The notes beneath the pieces are model-generated. The model did no database searches, was not told where the DNA came from, and worked only from the letters and a program-made list of their open reading frames with translations. 64,000 bases of DNA, taken from NCBI RefSeq assembly GCF_900107045.1, contig NZ_FNON01000003.1, positions 62,001 to 126,000 of the forward strand, in the 5' to 3' direction. The stretch's first letter is position 1; the number at the start of each line of letters is the position of its first letter. This DNA comes from Amycolatopsis xylanica. Its GTDB lineage: Bacteria > Actinomycetota > Actinomycetes > Mycobacteriales > Pseudonocardiaceae. The translations under genes and the position numbers were made by a program. Positions 35,101-42,879 of the stretch are shown here, piece by piece.

Positions 35101-37043
35101 ACCACGTTGCCCGCGGCGTCGAACTCGAAGATCTTCTGGTGGCCCAGCGAGTCCGTGGTCACGGTGCGGCCGTCGGCGTAGCTCAGCGAGCCGTCGAGGT
35201 AACCGCCGTCGCCGACGGTGCGCACGCAGCGCCCGGACTCGTCGTAGACATAGCGGTACCAGGTGCCGTTGTGGTCGGTCCAGCCGCGGACCCGGCCCTC
35301 GGCGTCGTGGTCGTAGCGCGCGGGCCGCGGCGTCGAGTTGGCGCGCAGGGACAGATGCCCGTTCTGGTCGTACTCGTAGCGGGCGACCGGCACATCGCCA
35401 CCCGGAGCCAGCGCGCGGACGCTCCGCACCCGCCCGGCGGCTGTCTCGAAGGCGATCCGGGCGCCACCGGAGTGCGAAAGCACGGTCGGGGCGCCATCGG
35501 GGGCGCGGTCGAGGATGACCAACTCGTCGTTGTCGGCGTGGACCTCGCGCAGCAGGAACTCGTCCTGGCCCGCACGGGTGAACCGGCGGAGCAGACCACG
35601 TCCCGGGTCGGTGATCAGGTAACCGTCGCCGTCCGCCTCCAGCGTGCGCGGCGGGCCGTACACAGCCGTGGACGCCTTGCCCGGCAACGGAATCGGGAAC
35701 GTCAGCACCATCGCGTCGGCCGAGTAGTAGCGCACCACTCCGGCGTCGAAGATCAGCCGTTCGTCCACAAGGGACGTCCACGAAGGACCGAACCAGCGGC
35801 CGTCCCGGTAGGACGAGACGTGCTCACGGGCGATCAGCCCGCCCAGCACGCCGGGCACCACCAGGTCGACCTCGGACAGCAGCACGTCGCCGGTCGCGAC
35901 GTCGATCGGGTCGAACTCGCAGGGCTTGTTGTCCGGGTCCTTGGTCTTGGCCGGATCGTTCTTGCCGCCCGACGGCGTGGTCGACTCGTTGCCGCCGCGG
36001 TTCAGCGGCGGCGGATCGGGCTGCTTGACCGGCGGAGGCGGCGGTGGCGGCGGATCGCTCTTGGTGGCCGGCGGCGGAGGCGGCGGGTCGTTCTTGACCG
36101 GGGGCGGCGGTGGCGGATCCTTCGGCGCGCCCGACGGGCTGGTGGACTCGCCGCCGCCCCTGGTGGTGTTCGGCGGCGGATCCTTGGGAGCGCTTTGGGG
36201 ACCGGTCGATCCGTCACCGCCCCTGGGCGGCGGCGGTTGCTTCGGCGGCGGCGGGAGATCACCCGGCTTGCCGGACGGGCCCGGCTTGCCGCCCTTGATC
36301 CCCTTGAGCTGCTTGGCGACATCGTCGAACAGGCCGGTCGCCTTCTTCAGCAGCGGCGCGAGCGCCTTGAGCGCGTGCACCAGCCGCTTGGTCAGGTTCG
36401 CGATCTTCGCGGCGGTCTTCGCCACCTCGGTGACCACCTGCGGCACCACCCAGGCCAGCCCGATGCCGAGGGTGAACAGCACCTGCAGCGCCCAGCTGAT
36501 CATGTGCCCGACGACCTCGGCGATGATGTCGCGCACCAGCATCCGGACCGCGGCGACCACCTCGCCCGCCGTCTTCACGCCGCTGGAAGCGCCCTCGGCC
36601 GCCTCCTTGGTGGTCTTCAGCAACGCCTCGACGTCGGCGGCCTGCTTGCGGTAGGCGTCGGCCGCCTCGCCTTTCCAGGCCGTGGTGTCGGCGGCGACCA
36701 TCGCCTTGAGGTCGTCGCTGATGGAGCCGAGTTCGGTGGCGACGTTCTTCCAGGTCTCCGAATGCGCCTTGACCGCGTCGGGGCTGCCGGCAAGCGCGTC
36801 GAGCGCCTCCTTCAGCGGGCCGACGTGCTCCAGCAGCCAGCCGACGCCCGCCGCGAGGATCGTGCCGAACGGGTCGAGCACGGCGCCCAGCGCGTCGAGT
36901 GCCGCGCCGACCGCGCCGAGCGCGACACCCGCCCAGTCGCCGCTTTCGATGGCCTGCTTGAGATCGAACGCCGATTCGAGCAGCACGACGCCGGAGTACG
37001 CCTTCGTGCTGTCCGTCGGGGCGGCGACCAGTGGGTTGCTCAC
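32106..37043 (-). CDS. RHS/YD-repeat polymorphic toxin-like protein with T7SS-type N-terminus and nuclease-like tip
   Basis: 1645 residues. N-terminus (1-250): helical WXG100-like segment with TTAWKGEAADAYR and a hydrophobic patch near 165-205. Residues about 255-385: Pro-rich hinge of PPPPP and GGGEST units. Then DUF6531 (CEFDPIDVATGDVLLSEVDLVVPG), about 20 YD repeats (YDAEGRLLSQ, YEFDPVGRITAVH) and the RHS core GQYFDAETGLHYNVFRYYDP...YLSADPLGL. The last 280 residues are unlike the rest, with KGHLQNDNLDGPGTKDNMTP, which resembles the GHLLN...GPG..NLTP signature of non-specific nuclease toxins. RHS shells wrap and release such tips. No immunity gene follows. Confidence 0.88.
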   Translation of the reverse strand: MSNPLVAAPTDSTKAYSGVVLLESAFDLKQAIESGDWAGVALGAVGAALDALGAVLDPFGTILAAGVGWLLEHVGPLKEALDALAGSPDAVKAHSETWKNVATELGSISDDLKAMVAADTTAWKGEAADAYRKQAADVEALLKTTKEAAEGASSGVKTAGEVVAAVRMLVRDIIAEVVGHMISWALQVLFTLGIGLAWVVPQVVTEVAKTAAKIANLTKRLVHALKALAPLLKKATGLFDDVAKQLKGIKGGKPGPSGKPGDLPPPPKQPPPPRGGDGSTGPQSAPKDPPPNTTRGGGESTSPSGAPKDPPPPPPVKNDPPPPPPATKSDPPPPPPPPVKQPDPPPLNRGGNESTTPSGGKNDPAKTKDPDNKPCEFDPIDVATGDVLLSEVDLVVPGVLGGLIAREHVSSYRDGRWFGPSWTSLVDERLIFDAGVVRYYSADAMVLTFPIPLPGKASTAVYGPPRTLEADGDGYLITDPGRGLLRRFTRAGQDEFLLREVHADNDELVILDRAPDGAPTVLSHSGGARIAFETAAGRVRSVRALAPGGDVPVARYEYDQNGHLSLRANSTPRPARYDHDAEGRVRGWTDHNGTWYRYVYDESGRCVRTVGDGGYLDGSLSYADGRTVTTDSLGHQKIFEFDAAGNVVSETDKLGGVTRSEWGPHDLLLARTDQLGRRTEFEHDAAGTLVAVIRPDGSRVVITAWTEAGLEIEVTDGERVYTRSYPGSFDPYTQPLGVFQDIDEVPAPDGESADVDVDLFGRPRVLRKPSGQVTLAWTVEGKLRTTVGADGARQQWTYDGEGGEVSHTDALNRVAVAEHGPFGVLTATTDPVGARTTRRFDTELRLLAVTNPAGRTWEFGYDAEGRLLSQSDFDGRITRCAYDAAGQLVHLINAAGERVEFSYDQLGNIRERISAAGAETYQHDPVGKLVRATSPDTELALEHDLDGRVVRSTISGRTTTFGYTGDTDTDRRSPSGVDVHWGRTGDVDTLTVAGTELTLHRDAAGRQVAVTVGANPLVQQEFDAAGRLAAQRTPAGPRRYHRRPDGSVMSREDPGGGARYEFDPVGRITAVHTHGGTERYAYDVTGNLIAASPGLAHYVTDAQGRLVQRTVGDLVWTFGWDAQDHLTGVRTPDGAQWRYRYDALDRRVAKQRLDAAGGIAEQVDFAWDGNTLIEASHSAGHTFTWVYHPDDGKPVAQVVTSPDGTARVSVVVTDDVGTPVELIAADAGAVSPVRTSLWGLTGDGAVTPLRFPGQYFDAETGLHYNVFRYYDPRNARYLSADPLGLDPAPNPLTYVADPLLACDPLGLTWGGGGSGSARLAAKYVQQQADAAKQAAQAAAAAAAGPNPTAVAAAQSATGKCKKKPSNSGNHFQPYPQTAPKKGSGGTSSSGPKVPKGPKDPDSGRWESQGGATSSGKQTLDGSPIGRNADWSPKPGHLTDVEDLLKTKHKDYSPELQNALDKVNGYKPSNPPTGTAQWVKGHLQNDNLDGPGTKDNMTPLTQTANKNMSQGFERYVKESNDHLRLIKSEVPNDNKLAQIPGIDPSQYDKVRNDLKDLKLNYSVDASTGSGGLKFPNSPNEFERSIRDHLELKAGYEGVTPDVQKYLDFRYGPGYLHEFPPNGQKMDTLTGEMTDLPSPPGSPMSLT

Positions 37044-37065
37044 AGCTGCTTCATCCCTGCTTCGG

Positions 37066-37590
37066 TCACCACGGGTTGTTGTCGTCCTCGATCGGATCCG
37101 TCGTGCGGCGCGGCGGCGGACCGGCCGCCGGGCCCGCCGACGGCAGGGCGGGCGGCGCGGACGGCGGTGCCGGTGGCGCGGACGGCGGGATCTCGGGTTC
37201 CTGCTCGGGGAACCGGCTGCGCAGGTTGTCCAGCATCAGCGCCCTGGTCTGCTGGTCCTCGTCACCGAGCTGCTCGGTCATCACCTCGGCGACCCGGTTC
37301 GCGATGTCGCCCTGCGCGCGGCGCATGGTGGTGAGGATCTGCCGCGACAGCTCTTCGAGCGCGTACGACTTCGCCTTGTGGGTGAACTGCAGGTCACGCA
37401 CCGCGCCGTCGGCGCCGACCGTCACCCGCACCGCGCCGTCGGAATTGACCGCGGTGAGCCGGATCTGCTCGGTGCGCTCCTGCGCCGCGCGGTACCGCTC
37501 GGCCTTGTCCGCGAAGCCCTGCGCCCACTCGTCCATCTTGCGCTGCGCCTCGTCCGGGTCGCGCATGAACTCGCCAAGACCGTTCGTCAT
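37066..37590 (-). CDS. YbaB/EbfC-like protein with Pro-rich tail
   Basis: 174 residues. YbaB/EbfC fold: FADKAERYRAAQERTEQI, RVTVGADGAVRDLQFTHKA and a C-terminal helix pair. The last 45 residues are Pro/Ala-rich ending DDNNPW. Family members bind DNA or act as dimers. In actinobacteria relatives are common in ESX/T7SS effector operons, with unknown purpose. It is 22 bases upstream of the RHS gene. Confidence 0.8.
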   Translation of the reverse strand: MTNGLGEFMRDPDEAQRKMDEWAQGFADKAERYRAAQERTEQIRLTAVNSDGAVRVTVGADGAVRDLQFTHKAKSYALEELSRQILTTMRRAQGDIANRVAEVMTEQLGDEDQQTRALMLDNLRSRFPEQEPEIPPSAPPAPPSAPPALPSAGPAAGPPPRRTTDPIEDDNNPW

Positions 37591-37599
37591 GGGTTTTCC

Positions 37600-37929
37600 T
37601 TATCGCCGCTTGATGATCGGGGAGGCGTCGGCCAAGAACTTCGTGAAGGGGGCCGACTGGGTGTCGTCGCCGTCGCCGTACGCCTTCGCGGCGGCGCGGA
37701 TGTTGTCCCCGATGGTGTGCACGCCCTCGACCGACGCGGAGAGCGCCTCGTGTGCCTTGTCCTCCATCGGGTTCACGATCAGCGGCATGAACGCGCAGAG
37801 CAGGCCGAACGCGCCGTCGTCCATCGACGCGGTGGTGGCCGCCGAGACGACCGTCTTCAGCCGGTCACTCAGCCCGTCGAGATGGCTGGCATGCGCGACG
37901 AGGTCGTCAGCGACTACTTCGAACCCCAT
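37600..37929 (-). CDS. EspC-like type VII secretion target
   Basis: 109 residues of two helices: FEVVADDLVAHASHLDGLSDRL and SVEGVHTIGDNIRAAAKAYGDGDD. This matches the ESX-1 EspC/WXG-like layout (PF10824 type) with a Y-x-x-x-D/E-like element (YGDGDD) as secretion signal. Likely chaperone or co-secreted partner of the RHS or PPE-like protein. 4 bases separate it from the preceding PPE-like gene. Confidence 0.8.
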   Translation of the reverse strand: MGFEVVADDLVAHASHLDGLSDRLKTVVSAATTASMDDGAFGLLCAFMPLIVNPMEDKAHEALSASVEGVHTIGDNIRAAAKAYGDGDDTQSAPFTKFLADASPIIKRR

Positions 37930-37933
37930 GGGG

Positions 37934-39745
37934 TCACCGCCAATCCGTGTTGTTCCAGTCGCCGATGACCGGCGGTGCCACGATCTCTTCCGACGAGAAC
38001 AGCTCCTTGTCGCCCTCGATGTACTCGGCGACGCCGTGTTCCTTGTCCTCTTCGCCCTTCTTGCCCGCGCCGGCGCCGCCCATGCCGCCCGCGCCCGCTG
38101 GCATCGGCCGGTTGGCCTGGGGCCCGGCGCCGCGTGCGGCCGACTCGGCTTCGAAGCCGCGGCCGACCGGTCCGGCCGCCGTGCCTTTTCCGCCGGTCAG
38201 CGCGGATTCGCCGGCCGCCGATCCGCCTGGCCCGAAGCTGCCCATCGAGCCGCCGCGCGTCGAACCGCCGCCACCGCCGAGCTTCGGCGCGCCGCCCCGG
38301 CTGCCGCCGGTCTCGTCCGGGCCGCCGCCGAGCCTGCTGGCGATGCTGTCGCCGTTGATCCCGCCGGTCCGCCCGATGGTCGGGATCTTGCGGGGATCCA
38401 CCGGCGGTGCGCCGACCGGCCCGCCGGTGTTGGTGGGCCGCGTGCCGGTCGGGCCGGTGCCGGTGGGGATAGGCGGCGGCATGGGGTTGACCGGATAGGG
38501 CGTGTTGCGCGGTGTGCTGTGCTCCGGGATCGGCGGCATGCCACCGGGAGTCGGGCCACCGCTCAGTGGCGGCGGGTCCGGAGTGAAGCCCGTGGTCCGG
38601 GTCCGCTCGTCGAGCGGGGGTGCGTCGCCGCTGACGGGGAACGCGGTATGGCTCGGGATGTTGGACCCGGTGTCCCCGAGTGGAGGCGCGCTCGGCGGGA
38701 CCTGCTGCGCGGGCTGGCCGTCCTTCGACCCGGTCTGGAACGGCTCGAGCGGCGCGGTGCGCGATGCGGGGAAGGAGTCGGCGGTCACGTCCGTCGGGTC
38801 CCGCCGATCCCGCAGCTGCTGTGCGGGCTGGGTGGCGCCGCCGCCCGCGCTGGAACCGGAGCCGGAGCCGGGCAGCTTGGGCGGTGGCGGGAACGCGGGC
38901 GTGATGGTGGCGGAGCCGACCGTCTCGTCGAACTGCGTCATGATGCGCGCCGCCTGCTCGCGCCCGGCCTGTTGTGCCTGGTAGACCTTCAAATCCTCGT
39001 TCGAGCGCAGTGCGTACTCGACGGGATCGGTGATCTGCACGAGCCGCGCGTTCGCCTCCTGCGGCGAGAACGCGACCGGCGGGTTGGCGGCCATCCGCTT
39101 CTGCGTCTCGTTGAGCGTCTGCGAGTGGATCTGCTGCTGCCTGCCGGTCAGCGCCGCGCCCTGCGAGGTGACGCCCAGCCATTTGCCGACACCGGCCAGA
39201 TGTTCGCGCACCGCGTCACCACCCGCGCCGCGCCAGTCGGCCGTGCTGTCGGCGATCGCGTCGGCGAGCACGCGCTGATGGTGGGCGAGCTCGTTGCCGA
39301 CGCGGACCCATTCCTCGGAGGACTCGGCGATGGTGGCCGAGTCCGCGCTGGTGAAGATCGCGTCGTTCATCTGCTCGTGGGAAGCGTTTTCCCAGGCCGT
39401 GCGCGGGATCGTGGCGGCGGGGCGCAGCTCCAGCCCGGCGTCGAGGCCGCGGCGGGCCTCCTCGAGCCGCTGCTCGTAGAGCCGCTGGATCCGGGCGTCG
39501 CGGACCGCGGGGTCGATGACCTGGTGCGTCCAGTGCTCTTCGTCGGCGATCTGCCTGTCGACGTCGGCGGTCGCCTGCTCGCGGATCTCGCCGCCGGACT
39601 CGACGCCGTCGGCGAGCGGGCCGACGTAGTACTTCGACGAGGAATCGGCCGTCACGTCGTAGTACGGGCTGTTCGGGTCGTACTCGGGCGAAGCCGGGTC
39701 GGACACCGCGGCCGTCCGGTCGTCCACGTGGTGCTCTCCGCTCAC
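37934..39745 (-). CDS. PPE-like Pro/Gly-rich T7SS effector-operon protein
   Basis: 603 residues. The N-terminal 300 residues are helical with a long PPE-like bundle (EEWVRVGNELAHHQRVLADAIADSTADWRGAGGDAV, a WxG turn). The rest is low complexity Pro/Gly/Thr, then Gly-rich runs (GGGGGSTRGGSMGSFGPGG) and an acidic end (KKGEEDKEHG...EEIVAPPVIGDWNNTDWR). The repeated C-terminal style is typical of PPE-domain proteins of Pseudonocardiaceae that go with EspG and EspC. Expected to be secreted or at the surface. Confidence 0.75.
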   Translation of the reverse strand: MSGEHHVDDRTAAVSDPASPEYDPNSPYYDVTADSSSKYYVGPLADGVESGGEIREQATADVDRQIADEEHWTHQVIDPAVRDARIQRLYEQRLEEARRGLDAGLELRPAATIPRTAWENASHEQMNDAIFTSADSATIAESSEEWVRVGNELAHHQRVLADAIADSTADWRGAGGDAVREHLAGVGKWLGVTSQGAALTGRQQQIHSQTLNETQKRMAANPPVAFSPQEANARLVQITDPVEYALRSNEDLKVYQAQQAGREQAARIMTQFDETVGSATITPAFPPPPKLPGSGSGSSAGGGATQPAQQLRDRRDPTDVTADSFPASRTAPLEPFQTGSKDGQPAQQVPPSAPPLGDTGSNIPSHTAFPVSGDAPPLDERTRTTGFTPDPPPLSGGPTPGGMPPIPEHSTPRNTPYPVNPMPPPIPTGTGPTGTRPTNTGGPVGAPPVDPRKIPTIGRTGGINGDSIASRLGGGPDETGGSRGGAPKLGGGGGSTRGGSMGSFGPGGSAAGESALTGGKGTAAGPVGRGFEAESAARGAGPQANRPMPAGAGGMGGAGAGKKGEEDKEHGVAEYIEGDKELFSSEEIVAPPVIGDWNNTDWR

Positions 39746-40134
39746 TCTGTCCGCCCCGTGCGCTTGATGAGGTCGTGGGTTTCCTGCTCACGCTGCTTGT
39801 AGTTGCGCTTGGCGATCCGGATCGCCTCGACGTACGCGGGGAATTCGGCCTTCGCGTGCTGAAGCTGCGTGAGCAGGCCGCGCTCGTCGACCGCGGTGCC
39901 GACCATGTGCGAGGACACCCATTGCGCGGTGGCCGTGGTGCTCAGCCTCGGCGTGTCCTGCAGCCGCTGGATGGCGGCCCAGCGGGCGGTGAGCGTGTCG
40001 ATGACGCCTTCGAGCGCTTCGATCATGCGGTTCCCGGTGTTCTCGTCCACCGCGAAGCTGCCGCTGGCGGCCATCTTCCGCAGCCTGACGCCACTGAACA
40101 TCATCGGCCTCAGCTCGGCTTTTTCTTCGCTCAT
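39742..40134 (-). CDS. Small helical protein of T7SS effector operon
   Basis: 130 residues, wholly helical, no membrane segment. Contains ATAQWVSSHMVGTAVDERGLLTQLQHAKAE with a W-containing turn, like WXG100 relatives, and a coiled-coil-like end. The stop overlaps the PPE-like start by 4 bases. No named family recognised; position suggests a co-secreted partner. Confidence 0.7.
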   Translation of the reverse strand: MSEEKAELRPMMFSGVRLRKMAASGSFAVDENTGNRMIEALEGVIDTLTARWAAIQRLQDTPRLSTTATAQWVSSHMVGTAVDERGLLTQLQHAKAEFPAYVEAIRIAKRNYKQREQETHDLIKRTGRTE

Positions 40135-40147
40135 CGGCTGCTCCCTT

Positions 40148-40972
40148 TCAGTAGACGCCGGCGATGCGCCGCCGGATCGCGGCGACGAGATCGGCGAAGC
40201 CCGCCGGGCTGTAGTGCGCGATGAACGTCCCGGCGTCTTCCTCGACGTCGATGAGGAAACGGCCGTGTTCGGTGTCGAGCCAGGTCAACGGAGAAGCCGC
40301 GCCCCGCGCGCCGGTCACCACGATGCGGCCGCCGCCGAGCCGCGCGCCCGCCATGAGTTCGGTCAGCGTTTCCTCGTCCGAGCGAGGGGCGCGGGGTTCG
40401 CCGACACCCGAGCGGACGGCGCCGGTGAAGCGCACCGAGCCGAAGGCCTCGTCTTCGTCCTCTTCGAGTTCGCGAGCGGCCCGGCGCCGGGCGGTCATCG
40501 CGGAAACACGCTGCTCGGCCTGGCGGCGCACGGTGTACGAGCCGGTCGCCGCGGCGGGCATCCTTGGCAGCACCCCGGCGATCACCTCGGCGAATTGCTC
40601 GTCGGTGAACAGCGCGAAGTCCAGCGTGTCCCCGTGCGCGGCCTGCGTGACCCCGAGCGCGCGGGCGCCATCGGTGAACGCGAGTACCGCGATGTCGTCG
40701 CCGAGACCGTCGATGCCGCTGACCGAAACCGAGACGTGCGGACGGCTCCACAGCTCGAACGCGGTGATCACGGCCGGATCGAGCTTGCCGCCCGCGGCGA
40801 GCCCGTCAGCCGTGAGAACCTCGTCCACCTGCCGCGCGAGCCTGGCGAAACGCTCGGGCTCCGCGGTGGTATTACGAATTCTCAAGGGAAAGCTTCGGAC
40901 GTCAACGCCGAATGCCCTGCCGACCACGGTCGCTTCGACGGTGCCCATGCAAAAGTCGAGTTTGCGCGCCAT
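40148..40972 (-). CDS. EspG-family T7SS chaperone
   Basis: 274 residues, start ATG 40972 with GAGGAAGAGGA. EspG layout: an N-terminal LDFCMGTVEATVVGRAFGVDVRSFPLRI strand-helix, the middle VSVSGIDGLGDDIAVLAF, and the C-terminal YSPAGFADLVAAIRRRI. In mycobacteria EspG binds PE-PPE proteins and hands them to the ESX machine. First gene of the operon. No EccC, EccB or MycP gene is in the window, so the machine is elsewhere. Confidence 0.85.
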   Translation of the reverse strand: MARKLDFCMGTVEATVVGRAFGVDVRSFPLRIRNTTAEPERFARLARQVDEVLTADGLAAGGKLDPAVITAFELWSRPHVSVSVSGIDGLGDDIAVLAFTDGARALGVTQAAHGDTLDFALFTDEQFAEVIAGVLPRMPAAATGSYTVRRQAEQRVSAMTARRRAARELEEDEDEAFGSVRFTGAVRSGVGEPRAPRSDEETLTELMAGARLGGGRIVVTGARGAASPLTWLDTEHGRFLIDVEEDAGTFIAHYSPAGFADLVAAIRRRIAGVY

Positions 40973-41058
40973 TCCTCTTCCTCAAAGACCTCCACCCGAC
41001 GGCCAGCATACACACGAGCGGAACCACTCCCCCGGTTGCCGAATAGCGGAACCACGAA

Positions 41059-41087
41059 CGTATGGGCATTAACACAAGCCTTGACAA
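41059..41087 (-). promoter_or_regulatory. Probable promoter of the EspG-RHS operon
   Basis: Minus-strand TTGTCA (41082-41087), 17-base spacer, CATACG (41059-41064). The gap 40973-41321 otherwise holds a plus-strand TTGACA at 41081-41086 with no good -10 and repeat B4; no gene is supported there. Confidence 0.45.
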
Positions 41088-41235
41088 AAGGGTCACCCAC
41101 CCCTAGGGCCACCCACTGACAACCAAGTCCGCGACCCCGTTTTCACGGAGCGAGAAACCTGGGCCCGGCACCCGCTGCCCGTTCGCACGCGGGCGATGTC
41201 CGTTCGCGCACAGCTGCCCTCGGGCACGGGCACTG

Positions 41236-41259
41236 CGGGATAAAGCCTGCTATATCCCG
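41236..41259. repeat. Palindromic repeat B4
   Basis: CGGGATAAAGCCTGCTATATCCCG, one base different from B1 at 8623. It lies 62 bases upstream of a gene start rather than at a 3' end. Confidence 0.75.
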
Positions 41260-41321
41260 GCCTCGAGCAGGACGAACAGCGCAAGCCGGGCGTGCGCGCG
41301 ACGCCCCGATACCATCTGACC

Positions 41322-41900
41322 ATGGATTCCTTCGCGCAGGGGCTGGCTCTCATCCAGCGATTGGGCGGCGCCGAGCGGCCCGCGGTGCTCGACCTTTTCG
41401 AAAGCCTCGGCGAGGCCGAATTCGGCGAAGCCTGCATTGGCTTCATTTACGGCGACGTTTATCACCGCCCCGGTCTCGAATTGCCGCAACGTCAGCTCGC
41501 CACAATAGGCGCATTGACCGCACTCGGATATGCCTCGGCGCAATTACAATTCCACGCACAGGCGGCACTGAATATCGGCTGCGGCCGACGGCAAATAGCC
41601 GAAGCTATCGAAATCGCCGATTCGATCGCGGGGACGGTCACCCCGACGGAATTCGCCGGAGCGGCGGACGGAGACGGCCTGACCACGAAGGAACGCGAGA
41701 TCATGGCGATCGCGGCCTGCGTGGCGATTGGCACAATGATCCCACGTTTACGCGATCACCTCCGCGCCCTGCTCGCCGCGGGCGGCACCCGTAAGGAAGC
41801 CGTCGAGACCCTGCTCCATCTCGCTTTCTACACGGGCTTCCCCGCCGCGTTGAACGCGATGATCGCCGCCCGCGACGTTTTGACAGAAAAGGGGTCGTGA
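41322..41900 (+). CDS. Carboxymuconolactone decarboxylase/AhpD-like protein
   Basis: 192 residues from ATG 41322. Two CMD-type helical modules: FGEACIGFIYGDVYHRPGLELPQRQLATIGAL and TRKEAVETLLHLAFYTGFPAALNAM. It lacks the CxxC of AhpD peroxidase partners, so is closer to the decarboxylase or non-redox branch. Substrate unknown. Third positions are less G+C-rich (many aat, att codons in 41380-41620) than in neighbours, a hint of a different origin. Confidence 0.85.
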   Translation: MDSFAQGLALIQRLGGAERPAVLDLFESLGEAEFGEACIGFIYGDVYHRPGLELPQRQLATIGALTALGYASAQLQFHAQAALNIGCGRRQIAEAIEIADSIAGTVTPTEFAGAADGDGLTTKEREIMAIAACVAIGTMIPRLRDHLRALLAAGGTRKEAVETLLHLAFYTGFPAALNAMIAARDVLTEKGS

Positions 41901-41968
41901 CCGCCCCCCGCTTGTTGTACGCGAAGTCAATGGTGGCGCGCTCTGGTTTGTCAGGTATGCGGGACGGC

Positions 41969-42126
41969 GTGTCGTCCATCTGTGTACGCGTGTCGTCCAT
42001 CTATGCACGATTGGCGTCCGTCTGTGTACGGGCGCCGTCCATTCACGTACCTACGCCCGGTACCTGGATGGACGACACGCGTGCACAGTTGGACGACACG
42101 CGTACATGGATGGACGACACGGCCGC
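41969..42126. repeat. Array E: seven 21-base units in mirror arrangement
   Basis: Core GTGTCGTCCAT is repeated every 21 bases at 41969, 41990, 42011 and 42032; then its complement ATGGACGACAC every 21 bases at 42068, 42089 and 42110. The centre is 42053-42067. Consensus unit CTRTGYACGCGTGTCGTCCAT. The two halves can pair as one giant hairpin in several registers. It fills the gap between the converging CMD and SDR genes. Because 21 is a multiple of three, both strands stay open; these frames are not genes. Confidence 0.85.
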
Positions 42127-42879
42127 TTAAGCGCGTTTGCGGGTTAGGCGTTGTCCGAGTGCGCGGACGATGGGGCGCGGCAGGAGGTCGAGGGCGAGGA
42201 CGAAGGCTTTGTAGCGCCGGCCAGGAACCGAGAGGACCTTGCCGCGGCGCAGGTCGGCGAGCGCGTCGCGGACGACGCGTTCGGGGGTGAGCCAAAGGAA
42301 GCCCGGGCCCGGTCGGCGCACGCCCGCGCGCTCGTGGAACTCGGTGCGGGTGAAGCCAGGGCACAGCGCCATCACGAGGACGCCGTCCGCGCGGACCTCG
42401 GCCGCGACGCCTTCCGAGAACGAGGTCACCCAGTTCTTCCCGGCGGAATAGGTGGCCTCGTAGCCGGACAGGAAGCCCGCGACGCTCGACACGTTGATGA
42501 TCGCGCCCTCGCCGCGGGCGACCATCCCGGCCACCGCGACCCGCGTCAGCCGGAGCACGGCGGTCACGTTCACGTCGAGCTGGCGCTGCACGAGGTCGAG
42601 CGGTGCCTCGTGGAAGCGGTCAGCGATGCCGAAACCGGCGTTGTTGACCAGGATCCCGGCCTGCGACGCGGCCAGCTCGGCCTCGACCAGCGCGCATCCG
42701 TCGGCGGTGGACAGGTCGGCAGGCAGCGCGCGAGCCGCAGGGCCCAGCTCCGCCGCGAAAGCCTTGAGACGCGCGCCATCGCGGGCGATCAGCACGACCT
42801 CGTGGCCCTCGGCCGCGAGCGCGCGGGCGAAGCAGGCGCCGATGCCGGAGGTGGCGCCCGTGACGAACGCGGTCACCAT
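42127..42879 (-). CDS. Short-chain dehydrogenase (terpene locus)
   Basis: 250 residues, ATG 42879 overlapping the P450 stop by 7 bases. TGATSGIGACFARAL, NNAGFGI, active site SSVAGF...YSAGK, and a C-terminal membrane-leaning helix FVLALDLLPRPIVRALGQRL. The last part is like the DltE/YqjQ-type SDRs acting on lipids or terpenoids. Third gene of the P450-P450-SDR operon, so likely oxidises a hydroxyl set by a P450 (inference). Confidence 0.92.
   Translation of the reverse strand: MVTAFVTGATSGIGACFARALAAEGHEVVLIARDGARLKAFAAELGPAARALPADLSTADGCALVEAELAASQAGILVNNAGFGIADRFHEAPLDLVQRQLDVNVTAVLRLTRVAVAGMVARGEGAIINVSSVAGFLSGYEATYSAGKNWVTSFSEGVAAEVRADGVLVMALCPGFTRTEFHERAGVRRPGPGFLWLTPERVVRDALADLRRGKVLSVPGRRYKAFVLALDLLPRPIVRALGQRLTRKRA

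Noticed and set aside
34215..37334. Very long open frame opposite the RHS gene (over 1000 codons)
   Set aside because: It is the antisense shadow of high-G+C coding sequence; it encodes an Arg/Val/Gly-rich product with no domains, while the minus strand has clear RHS repeats.
41897..42130. Small protein with seven-residue repeats in array E
   Set aside because: 21-base period keeps all frames open; the repeat is DNA-symmetric, head-to-head, and lies between two converging genes.
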